A stretch of 64,000 nucleotides of DNA, from contig JBARRQ010000111.1 in NCBI GenBank assembly GCA_049644305.1, positions 5,717-69,716 on the forward strand, given 5' to 3'. The position numbers were made by a program, and so were the translations under genes. Within the stretch, counting starts at the first letter, position 1; every line of letters starts with the position of its first letter. The notes under the pieces were generated by a model. That model did not search any database. It saw only the letters and a program-made list of their open reading frames with translations, and had not been told where the DNA came from. Of the stretch, positions 46,959 to 54,881 are shown one piece after another. Origin of the DNA: AC-32 sp049644305. Its GTDB lineage: Bacteria; Actinomycetota; Thermoleophilia; Gaiellales; Gaiellaceae.

Positions 46959-48380
46959 CTACCGGGTGAATAGGACGACCGAGTCACCGGTGGAAACTCG
47001 TTGTGTGGGCACGACTTCGAAAACCGGGCTGCTCTGGGCGGGATAGACGGCGTAGCCGCGCGGCGCAGCGTCTTGCCAGCGGAAGGCAACGTCCGCGAAG
47101 CGCTGGAACCACGGCAGGCTCTGCGGGTACACCGTTTGCGGGTTGAGCTGGAGGTGCAGGTGCGGGCCGGTGGCGTCGCCGGTCATGCCGACTAGTCCGA
47201 TCTGCTGCCCGGCCGCGAGCGAGACGCCGGCCTGAACGCCTGGGTCGAGGACGGACAGGTGGCAGTAGGTCCAGGACTTGCCGTCGCTCGTTTGGAGCGT
47301 GAGGCCGATGCCGCAGCGGGGATCCGGGGTGTTCCACGCACGCTGGACGACAGCGTCCGAAAGCGCGTAGACGGGCGAGCCCATCGGCGCCGCGATGTCT
47401 GCCGCGGGGTAGTCGTGGTGATGGTGCGAGACCGAGACGACAGAAGGGCCGCCGCCGACCGGGAAGACGTAGTTTCCGTCGTAGGCTGGCGCGCCCATCA
47501 TCGTCGCTGCGGCCGGCGCAAAGGACGAGGAGAGCGACTGGTTGGCCGCCGACGTAAGTGTGGTTTGCGCGTGCTCGAGCGCGGTGCGAAGAGCTGCCAC
47601 CCGCGCCTGTGCTGCGGCGCGCGCGACGCCCGCATATGCGGCCTTGCGCTCGAGCTCGAAGCGGTCCGAGAGAACTGTCGTCATGGCAAGGCGCGTCTTG
47701 ACGGCGCGCTCGCGCAGCCAGAGCACTCGCACCTTGCGCTCCGCCTTGACGACCCTTGTGTTCGCATCGGCGACGTTCGCGCGTGCCGTATCGAGTGAGA
47801 TCTGGAGCCGGTCGAGGCCGAAGGTGGCCTGGGCGCCGCCGGAGCCGAAGAGCTGCGCAAGCTGCAGCACCTCGTTCACGTACCACTGGGCGTGGTTGTA
47901 GGAGTAGATCGCCGCGGAGATGTCCGTCTGGCCGCCCGAGGCGGCCAGGTAGCGCGCGGCCGACGTGATCGCGTCCGCGGCGTTCCAGGGGTCGGCGACC
48001 CCGTCCCCGTTCGCGTCGACGCCCCAGCGCGCCCACGTGGAGGGCATGAACTGCATCCAGCCGATCGCGCCGGCGGAGCTCGGTCCCATGTTTCGCCCGA
48101 AGTTCGACTCGACCTTGTTGATCGCGGCCAGCACCTGCCAGGGGATCCCGTAAGTCGTCCCGGCGCTCTGCCAGAGGGCTTGCAGTTGCCCGTAGCTCAG
48201 CCTCTCAGGGACGAGAGGCGGCGAGCTTGGATAAGCCGCCGTGCCGGGAGCGTTGGGGGCGAGCGCGCTCGGAAGACCCGTCGCAAAGGTCGGCGCGCTC
48301 GGGACGATCCGGAACGTATCGGCGGCCGCAGAACCGGCCAGCACGAGCGCCAGCGAGATTGCCGCAGCGAGCCGCTTCAT
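46959..48380 (-). CDS. Lytic transglycosylase plus M23 endopeptidase, bifunctional murein hydrolase
   Basis: After a signal peptide, the 473-residue protein has an SLT-type transglycosylase domain (about 65-180; NKVESNFGRN with the catalytic Glu, then AIGWMQFMPSTW). A coiled coil (about 190-270) follows, then a LytM/M23 domain (about 310-420) with metal motifs HHHHDYPAADIAAP, TYCHLS and GPHLHLQ. It should cut glycan strands and stem peptides in the wall, likely to open a passage for the pilus. Its stop precedes the PASTA gene by 39 bases. Confidence 0.93.
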   Translation of the reverse strand: MKRLAAAISLALVLAGSAAADTFRIVPSAPTFATGLPSALAPNAPGTAAYPSSPPLVPERLSYGQLQALWQSAGTTYGIPWQVLAAINKVESNFGRNMGPSSAGAIGWMQFMPSTWARWGVDANGDGVADPWNAADAITSAARYLAASGGQTDISAAIYSYNHAQWYVNEVLQLAQLFGSGGAQATFGLDRLQISLDTARANVADANTRVVKAERKVRVLWLRERAVKTRLAMTTVLSDRFELERKAAYAGVARAAAQARVAALRTALEHAQTTLTSAANQSLSSSFAPAAATMMGAPAYDGNYVFPVGGGPSVVSVSHHHHDYPAADIAAPMGSPVYALSDAVVQRAWNTPDPRCGIGLTLQTSDGKSWTYCHLSVLDPGVQAGVSLAAGQQIGLVGMTGDATGPHLHLQLNPQTVYPQSLPWFQRFADVAFRWQDAAPRGYAVYPAQSSPVFEVVPTQRVSTGDSVVLFTR

Positions 48381-49552
48381 CCGTCCGGCGATCCGGCGAT
48401 CCGCAGTTCGGGCACGGTCGGCTCCTCAGGCTCAGGCGCCATCTCGGACAACGGCCGGTCGTGCTCGATTCCGACCGCCTTCCGCTTCAGCGCAAGCTCG
48501 AGGGCGACAAGGAAGTCGTGGCGGTTCGTGGCTGCGTTGGCCGCCACATCCCGGTCGATCTCGCCCGAGAGGACGAGCTCGATTAGCGCGTTGGTGAACG
48601 TCTGCATGTCGAAGAAGTCGCCGTCCGCGATCGCGTCCGGGATCTCCTCGATCTTCTGCTCGCGGATCAGGTCGGCAATGCGCGCGTTCGAGACCATCAC
48701 CTCGACCGCTGCGACGCGTCCGCCCTGGACGCGGGGCAATAGACGCTGGCTCACCACCCCCTGCAGGACGCCCGCGAGAATCGAGCGGATCTGCTCCTGC
48801 TTGACCGCGGGGAAGAACTCGATCAGCCGGTTGATCGTCTCGGCTGCGTCGATCGTGTGCATCGTCGAGAAGACCAGGTGGCCCGACTCGGCAGCCTTGA
48901 GCGCGGTCTCGGCCGTCTCCGCGTCCCGGAGCTCACCGACGAGGATCACGTCCGGGTCCTGGCGCAGCACGCGGCGGGCGGCGGCGAGAAACGATTCCGT
49001 GTCGAGGCCGACTTCCCGCTGGTTGACGATGCAGCCCTGGTCGGCATGCAGGATCTCGATCGGGTCCTCGATCGTTACGATGTGCAGCCTGCGAGAGCGG
49101 TTGATGTGGTCGATGATCGTTGCGAGCGTCGTCGTCTTCCCCGAGCCTGTCGCGCCTGTGCAGAGGACGAGCCCGCGGTGCTCCTCGGCGAGGCGGCGAA
49201 CGCCCTTCGGCAGCCGCAGTTCCTCGAAGCTCGGCACGTTCTTGGGGATGACGCGAAAGGCGAACGAGATCGATCCGCGCTGGCGGAAGCCGTTGACGCG
49301 AAAGCGCGGAAGGTCGTTCGCCGTGTACGCGATGTCGAGCTCACCGGACTCGTGGAAGGCGGCGAGCTTTGCCGGGGCGAGCTCCGCGACGGTCGCAAGA
49401 GTCGCCTCGAGATCGCCCTCGCGCAGCGGAGGGTGGTCGGGGAGCAGGCCGAGCTCGCCGTCCCGCCGCAGGACAGGCGGCTGGCCGGACTTCAGGTGGA
49501 TATCGCTCGCGCCGAGTTCCACGGCGCGCCCGAGGACGGCGTTCAGGTCCAC
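48377..49552 (-). CDS. Second PilT/PilU-type pilus ATPase
   Basis: The 391-residue protein has SDIHLKSGQPP at the N-terminus, Walker A GATGSGKT, Asp box IEDPIEILH, Walker B ILVGELRD and His box AESGHLVFSTMHT, all PilT features. It differs from the PilT at 36758 throughout. It carries an unusual C-terminal segment (about 300-391) with an acidic, Pro-rich end. GTG 49552 is eight bases after the -10 box. Its stop overlaps the murein hydrolase start (ATGA). Confidence 0.92.
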   Translation of the reverse strand: MDLNAVLGRAVELGASDIHLKSGQPPVLRRDGELGLLPDHPPLREGDLEATLATVAELAPAKLAAFHESGELDIAYTANDLPRFRVNGFRQRGSISFAFRVIPKNVPSFEELRLPKGVRRLAEEHRGLVLCTGATGSGKTTTLATIIDHINRSRRLHIVTIEDPIEILHADQGCIVNQREVGLDTESFLAAARRVLRQDPDVILVGELRDAETAETALKAAESGHLVFSTMHTIDAAETINRLIEFFPAVKQEQIRSILAGVLQGVVSQRLLPRVQGGRVAAVEVMVSNARIADLIREQKIEEIPDAIADGDFFDMQTFTNALIELVLSGEIDRDVAANAATNRHDFLVALELALKRKAVGIEHDRPLSEMAPEPEEPTVPELRIAGSPDG

Positions 49553-49560
49553 GACGGAGC

Positions 49561-49588
49561 AGATCGGCAGCTACGCGACCGCGCTTGA
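49561..49588 (-). promoter_or_regulatory. Sigma-28-type promoter of the second PilT gene
   Basis: Minus strand: TCAAG (49588-49584), 15 bases, GCCGATCT (49568-49561), then eight bases to the GTG at 49552. It probably drives pilT2, the murein hydrolase, the PASTA gene and the PilW-like gene. Confidence 0.65.
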
Positions 49589-49625
49589 GAGATACGTCAG
49601 ATCGAACGCGTCGCGAGTTGCGCTT

Positions 49626-50762
49626 CTAGCGCCCTAGAGCGTCGACCAGTTTCAGCGGAGCTCGAACGAGGCCCTGAGCTTCGCCGGGGTGCGCGACGTC
49701 GCCGCGCAGGAACGCAGCCGTGAAGCCCCAGACGAGCGGCAGGCGTACAACTTCGTAAACCAGGCGCGGGAAGCGCTCGAGCGCCAGCTTCGCCTTCCAC
49801 GATGCCGCCAGCGCCCGACCGAGCGCGGCGTCGAGGCTGGCCCCGTAGTGCTCGAGGCTGGGGCGTCGGCCGGCGAGCAGATCCAGCGCGGTCTCCGCGG
49901 CGAGGCGGGCGCTGACGAGCGCCTCGTAGATCCCGTCTCCCGAGAGCGGATCGACGAGACCCGCTGCGTCGCCGACGAGCATTACGCGACCGCGGTGAGC
50001 AGACTCGCCGGGACGGCGCATCGGAAGCCGGTAGCCCCTCAGGCCCGCGAGCTGCTCGCTGGGCAAGTGGTATGCGGCGCAGGCGCGCTCGAGGTGCTCG
50101 CGGAGGCGTGGGCCCTCCGACTCCCAGCCGCCGACGCCAACGTTGACGTGGTCCCCTTTCGGGAAGACCCACGCGTAGCCGCCTGGGACGGCCCCGAGCT
50201 CGACCACCGCCCGGCCACGCCAGCGTTCCTCGCGCGCGTGAACATAAGAGACGTTCCCCTCCAGCGCGACCCCGTGGCGCCGTGGGCCGACACCGAGCGT
50301 CCGCGCCGCGAGCCCGTTGACTCCGTCGGCCCCGATCACGACCGGTGCGACGGCAGCGCCGCCGTCGAAGCGAACCACCGCTTCGCTCGGCTCGGGCTCG
50401 AGCGCGGTCGCGCGCAGGCCGTCACGGAAGTCGGCCCCCGCCGCCGCGGCCTGCTCTGCGAGGTGGGCGTCGAGTCGCCGCCGCTGCGTCATCAGGATCA
50501 GAGGCCCCTTTGAGCCGCGCTCGAACCGCGGGCCGTACCGGAAGCCGAGCTCGAACCGATGAACCACGTCCTCGACGACCGCGTCCACAGGAAACGGCAG
50601 CTGGCGAACGGCCCTGTACGTCAAGCCGCCGCCGCAGGGCTTGTCGCGCGGGAAGCGCTCGCGGTCGAGTAGCAGCACACGGGCGCCGGTGCGGGCCAGG
50701 CGGAAGGCAGCGGTCGAGCCCGCCGGCCCGGCCCCGACGACGATCGCGTCGAAGCGCTCCAC
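49626..50762 (-). CDS. Geranylgeranyl-reductase-family FAD oxidoreductase
   Basis: A GTG at 50762 gives 378 residues starting VERFDAIVVGAGPAGSTAAFRLA, the dinucleotide-binding motif with GXGXXG. The PCGGGLTYRA segment and GRVMLVGDAAGLVDPLSGDGIYEA near residue 270 are typical of the geranylgeranyl reductase/ChlP group, which reduces isoprenoid chains. The substrate could be menaquinone, archaeol-like or carotenoid lipids; this cannot be told apart. A 49-codon upstream extension is not convincing. Confidence 0.87.
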   Translation of the reverse strand: MERFDAIVVGAGPAGSTAAFRLARTGARVLLLDRERFPRDKPCGGGLTYRAVRQLPFPVDAVVEDVVHRFELGFRYGPRFERGSKGPLILMTQRRRLDAHLAEQAAAAGADFRDGLRATALEPEPSEAVVRFDGGAAVAPVVIGADGVNGLAARTLGVGPRRHGVALEGNVSYVHAREERWRGRAVVELGAVPGGYAWVFPKGDHVNVGVGGWESEGPRLREHLERACAAYHLPSEQLAGLRGYRLPMRRPGESAHRGRVMLVGDAAGLVDPLSGDGIYEALVSARLAAETALDLLAGRRPSLEHYGASLDAALGRALAASWKAKLALERFPRLVYEVVRLPLVWGFTAAFLRGDVAHPGEAQGLVRAPLKLVDALGR

Positions 50763-50838
50763 CCGCCCATCGTACGGGTCTTGAAGCCCTGCGGGCACCT
50801 GAGTAGAGTCGGTCGCCAGCGAACCGGAGGAGAGGGCA

Positions 50839-52233
50839 ATGGCTTCAGGGATCGAGCTGGCGACCGGCGAGGTCGAGGCGTTCGCAGCAGGATTGCAAGG
50901 AGGCGTCACCCGTCCGGTCGATTCGGGCTACGACGAAGCTCGCGCGCTGCACAACGGCATGATCGACAAGCGTCCGGCCCTGATCGCGCTGTGCGCAAGC
51001 GTCGACGACGTCGTCGAGGCCGTGAACTTCGGCCGCAAGCAGGGCGTCGACATTGCAATCCGCTGCGGCGGCCACAACGGCGCCGGGCTCGGAAGCGTCG
51101 ACGACGGCCTCCTGATCGACCTCGGAGGTCTCAAGAGCATCGCGGTCGACCCGGAGGCGCGCACGGCGAAGATCGGCGGCGGCTGCCTGCTGGGCGACGT
51201 CGATGCGGCGACGCACGAGCACGGGCTTGCGACTCCCGGCGGAATCATCTCGACGACCGGTGCCGGCGGCCTGATACTCGGAGGCGGAATCGGCCACCTG
51301 ACGAGGAAGTGCGGCCTCTCGATCGACAACATCCTCGGCGCGGAGGTCGTCCTCGCGGACGGCAGCGTGGTCAACGCCGACGAGAAGACCAACGCCGACC
51401 TCTTCTGGGCGATCCGTGGCGGCGGCGGCAACTTCGGCGTCGTCACGTCCCTCACGCTCAGGCTCCACCCGGTCGGGACCGTCGTCGCGGGCCCGATGTT
51501 CTGGCCGATCGAGCGAACGGGCGACATTCTCCGCTGGTATCGCGAGTTCATCCTGAACGCGCCCGAGGATCTGAACGGCTTTTTCGCGTTCGCGAGCGTT
51601 CCGCCCGCCCCGCCCTTCCCGGAGGAACTTCACCTGCGGAAGGTCGCAGCCGTCATCTGGTGCTGGGCCGGCCCGGAAGAGGGGGCCGAGGAGGCGCTCG
51701 CCGAGCCTCGGGCGCAGCCGGAGTTGCTGCTCGACGGCGTTCAGCCGATGCCGCTGCCGGCGCTGCAGAGCGCTTTTGACGAGCTCTACCCGCCCGGCGA
51801 CCAGTGGTACTGGCGTGCCGACTTCGTCGAGGAGATCCCTGACGAGGCGATCGAGCGGCACACCGAGTTCGGCGAGAAGATGCCGACGTGGAAGTCCACG
51901 ATGCACCTCTATCCCATCGACGGTGCAGCCCACAGGGTGGGCCCGACCGAGACTCCGTGGGGCTATCGCAATGCCAACTGGGGGATGGTGATGGCCGGAG
52001 TCGACCCGGATCCCGCCAACGCCCCGCCGATCACGTCCTGGTCGATCGACTACTGGGAGGCGATGCACCCGTACTCGGCAGGCGGTGCCTACGTGAACAT
52101 GATGATGGAGGAGGGTCAGGAGCGCGTGCAGGCGAGCTACGGAGAGAACTACGAGCGGCTCGCGAAGATCAAGGCGGCGTACGATCCGGACAACCTCTTC
52201 CATGTGAACCAGAACATCCGACCGGCGAGCTGA
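50839..52233 (+). CDS. FAD-linked oxidase with BBE domain
   Basis: The 464-residue protein has a PCMH-type FAD domain (about 45-215; IRCGGHNGAGLG with the probable FAD-linking His, TPGGIISTTGAGGLILGGGIGHLTRKCG) and a berberine-bridge C-terminal motif (YGENYERLAKIKAAYDPDNLFHVNQNI). Family members oxidise sugars, alkaloids or polyketides with covalent FAD. The start has GGAGG upstream. It is followed 11 bases later by the DUF4242 gene. Confidence 0.9.
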   Translation: MASGIELATGEVEAFAAGLQGGVTRPVDSGYDEARALHNGMIDKRPALIALCASVDDVVEAVNFGRKQGVDIAIRCGGHNGAGLGSVDDGLLIDLGGLKSIAVDPEARTAKIGGGCLLGDVDAATHEHGLATPGGIISTTGAGGLILGGGIGHLTRKCGLSIDNILGAEVVLADGSVVNADEKTNADLFWAIRGGGGNFGVVTSLTLRLHPVGTVVAGPMFWPIERTGDILRWYREFILNAPEDLNGFFAFASVPPAPPFPEELHLRKVAAVIWCWAGPEEGAEEALAEPRAQPELLLDGVQPMPLPALQSAFDELYPPGDQWYWRADFVEEIPDEAIERHTEFGEKMPTWKSTMHLYPIDGAAHRVGPTETPWGYRNANWGMVMAGVDPDPANAPPITSWSIDYWEAMHPYSAGGAYVNMMMEEGQERVQASYGENYERLAKIKAAYDPDNLFHVNQNIRPAS

Positions 52234-52244
52234 AAGGGAGGTCC

Positions 52245-52526
52245 GTGCCTAGGTATCTAGTCGTCAGGACGTTCGATGTCACGGAAGATGAGATGCCCGA
52301 GGTCGGCAGCCGCTCCCGCAAGATGATCGAGGAGGTTTACCCGCAGATCGTCTGGGAGCACAGCCACGTGGTCGTCCTCGAGGACGGCCGGGTGATGACG
52401 TACTGTGTCTACGACGCGCCGAGCGAGGACGTCGTCAGGCAGCACGCACTGGATCTCGGCAAGCACACAGTCGATCATGTCCACGAGATCGCCGGCGACG
52501 TGACGCCCGCCGACTTCCCGGTCTAG
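52245..52526 (+). CDS. DUF4242-like small protein
   Basis: A GTG at 52245 with AAAGGGAGGT upstream gives 93 residues. The PRYLVVRTFDVTEDE start and VMTYCVYDAPSEDVVRQHA segment follow the DUF4242 pattern, a ferredoxin-like fold with proposed metal binding. The tight spacing from the FAD oxidase suggests co-expression, perhaps as a partner or detoxifying protein. The function is unknown. Confidence 0.8.
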   Translation: MPRYLVVRTFDVTEDEMPEVGSRSRKMIEEVYPQIVWEHSHVVVLEDGRVMTYCVYDAPSEDVVRQHALDLGKHTVDHVHEIAGDVTPADFPV

Positions 52527-52538
52527 CTTCCCCTTCTA

Positions 52539-52556
52539 GGCATCGCTTGCGATGCC
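52539..52556. repeat. Intergenic palindrome GGCATCGC-TT-GCGATGCC
   Basis: This perfect 8-bp palindrome is the exact reverse complement of that at 16948-16965. It lies between the convergent ends of the DUF4242 gene and the cyclase-ATPase gene. It lacks the first hairpin of the longer copies. Confidence 0.65.
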
Positions 52557-52578
52557 GGCACGCAACTCGGAGCCGTTC

Positions 52579-54654
52579 CTAAGTCTCGCGCATCAGCTGC
52601 CGCGCGTCTGGAATGTGGAGGGCCGCGGCGCGCGCCAGCGCGAGACGGCGCCGGAGCAGGGCGAGCTGCTCGACGCCGTCTTCGGGGACGAGGTCGAGCG
52701 CCTCCCGATAGAGAATCGCTGCCTGGTCCTTCGCCCAGCCACGCTCTGCCTGCTCGCCGGCCCGGATGAAGTAGCCGATCGCGCGCTCGGAGTCGCCGGC
52801 ATCCCGCCAGTGACGGGCCAGCGCGGTGCCGGCTTCTCCTACCTCGGCCGTCGATTCCTCGAAGAACTCCGCCACATGCGTGTGCCGTTCGCGGCGCTCG
52901 GCCCGGGGAAGGAGCTCGTAGGCGACCTCCCGGATCAGCACATGCTTGAAGCTGAACTGCTGCTCTCCTTCGATGATCGAGGCCGTCTCGCGCACGATCA
53001 GGTCGCGCCCCTCGAGCGCGCCGAGGAGCTCTGGAATCCCCTCCGGGGCTCCGGCAATCCGCTCGAGGGCGCCGCGCCAGAACGTCTTGCCCACGACCGC
53101 CGCATCGAGCAGAAGCGACCGCTCCCGCGCCGGCAGTGCGTCGAGCCGGGCCGCGAGAATGCCCCTGATCGTCGTCGGGAGCGATCCCGCGCCGGACGAC
53201 GAGGCCTCCGCCATCGTGGCTGCAAGCTGCTCGATGAAGAGCGGGTTCCCCTCGGCGGTCTCCGCAAGCCGGGCGGCATCGTCTCGGCTGAGGCCGCCTA
53301 GCTTGAGCAGGGCGAGCTCTTGGGCCTCGTCTGAGTTCAGCGGGGCGAGGGGCATTGCCGTGTACGCGGGCAAACCGCCTCCCCACGCCGGCCTCGCGTC
53401 CAGTAGCTCGGGTCTCGCGAGCGTGAGCAGGAGGATCGGGAGGTCGCGCAGCCTGGCCGCCAGCAGCTCGACCAGGTCGAGGAGGCCGCGGTCGGCCCAG
53501 TGGATGTCCTCGAGAACGAGCACCGTCGGCTGATCGCGCGCGACGGCCTCGATGAAGCAGCGGACGGAGAAGAACAGCTCTTCTCGATTGTCGACCGATC
53601 CTTCATCGAGGCCCAGCAGGATCGCGAGGTGCCTGGCGACCGTCTCGGGATCGGCAGACGAAGGAAGATCGGCGACCCGCTCACGGAGCTTGGCCAGGCC
53701 AACTTCGGGCGGATCGCTCTCGAAGATCCCGCACAGCACCTTGACCTGGGTCGAGAAGGCGAAGTACGCGCTGCTCTCGCGGTATGGAAGGGATCTCCCG
53801 TGGACTGTCCGGCCGCCGAGCTCCTCGACCACTCGGTCGAACTCCTGCGCCAGGCGCGTCTTCCCGATCCCGGCAGACCCGAGCACGGTGACCAGGTGGG
53901 GCACCCGCTCATCGGCGACGCGCTGCCAGATTCCACGGAGCACATCCAACTCCCGCGCGCGGCCCACGAGCACGCCAGAGAGCCTTCGTTCGCCGGTCGG
54001 GAGCAAGGGGCGGACGGCAATCCACGCTTGGACGGGCGCAGCCTTCCCCTTCGCGTCCACCGCAGGCGCCGGCTCGTACGAGATCATTTCCCGCGTCGCG
54101 GCGTACGTGGCCTCCCCCACGATGACGCCGTTCACCGGCGCCGCCTGCTGCAGTCGCGAAGCCGTGTTCACGACGTCGCCCGCGACCATGGATTCGCCCA
54201 GCGCGGGTCGCGCCCCCAGCGAGACCAGCGCCTCTCCCGTGTTGACGGCGATCCGCAGCTGCAGATCGAGACTCAGCTCGCGCTCGTCCACCTCCCGCAC
54301 GCTGTCCCGGACGGCGAGCGCAGCTCGAACGGCCCGTTCGGGGTCGTCCCCGTAAGCGGTCGGGGCGCCGAAGACGGCCACTATCGCGTCTCCGATGAAC
54401 TTCTCGACCACGCCGCCGAAGGACTCGAGCTCGCCGCGAACCAGGTCGTGGTACGGCGTCAGCACCCCCCGGACATCCTCGGGGTCGAGGCCTTCCGCAC
54501 GCGCCGTGAATCCGACCAGGTCGACGAAGACAATCGAGACGATCCGCCGCTCGTCGCGGGCCCCGGTGGCAGCGACGTCGAGCGCCTGCCCGCAAGCGAA
54601 GCAGAACCGGGCGGCGTCCGGGTTCTCCTGCCCGCAGCTCGCGCACTGGATCAC
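52579..54654 (-). CDS. Class III adenylate cyclase/AAA-ATPase regulator, short form
   Basis: The 691-residue protein begins with a zinc ribbon (CASCGQ ... CFACGQ), then a class III cyclase domain (about 38-205) with metal Asp in VFVDLVGFT and FIGDAIV, the substrate Lys in EKFIGD, and Asn/Arg in GDVVNTASRL, so it looks active. An AAA/STAND ATPase follows (Walker A GSAGIGKT, Walker B VLVLEDIHWAD). It ends after about 30 residues of the helical region; the 1016-residue paralogue downstream has a full TPR-like domain here. Confidence 0.88.
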   Translation of the reverse strand: MIQCASCGQENPDAARFCFACGQALDVAATGARDERRIVSIVFVDLVGFTARAEGLDPEDVRGVLTPYHDLVRGELESFGGVVEKFIGDAIVAVFGAPTAYGDDPERAVRAALAVRDSVREVDERELSLDLQLRIAVNTGEALVSLGARPALGESMVAGDVVNTASRLQQAAPVNGVIVGEATYAATREMISYEPAPAVDAKGKAAPVQAWIAVRPLLPTGERRLSGVLVGRARELDVLRGIWQRVADERVPHLVTVLGSAGIGKTRLAQEFDRVVEELGGRTVHGRSLPYRESSAYFAFSTQVKVLCGIFESDPPEVGLAKLRERVADLPSSADPETVARHLAILLGLDEGSVDNREELFFSVRCFIEAVARDQPTVLVLEDIHWADRGLLDLVELLAARLRDLPILLLTLARPELLDARPAWGGGLPAYTAMPLAPLNSDEAQELALLKLGGLSRDDAARLAETAEGNPLFIEQLAATMAEASSSGAGSLPTTIRGILAARLDALPARERSLLLDAAVVGKTFWRGALERIAGAPEGIPELLGALEGRDLIVRETASIIEGEQQFSFKHVLIREVAYELLPRAERRERHTHVAEFFEESTAEVGEAGTALARHWRDAGDSERAIGYFIRAGEQAERGWAKDQAAILYREALDLVPEDGVEQLALLRRRLALARAAALHIPDARQLMRET

Positions 54655-54729
54655 GCTCTAAGCGTACGGCGCGGGCGCGCGCACGACAGAGGCTGACGCC
54701 CGAACCGCGGCTACAATGGCCGTCCTCCC

Positions 54730-54811
54730 GGGGGTGTGCCCGAGCGGCCAAAGGGAACGGGCTGTAAACCCGTCGGCTCTGCCTACGGAGGTTCGAATCC
54801 TCCCGCCCCCA
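54730..54811 (+). tRNA. tRNA-Tyr (GTA)
   Basis: An 82-nt class II cloverleaf: acceptor GGGGGTG/CGCCCCC, anticodon stem ACGGG/CCCGT with loop CTGTAAA (anticodon GTA), an extra-long variable arm and T-loop TTCGAAT. Base 73 is A. CCA is only partly encoded (ACC). Confidence 0.92.
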
Positions 54812-54881
54812 CCTCGGAATCGATCTTCAGCCGCAGGGCGCGTGGCCGAGCCCATCGCGGCGTCAGGGAAGATCCGCACCC

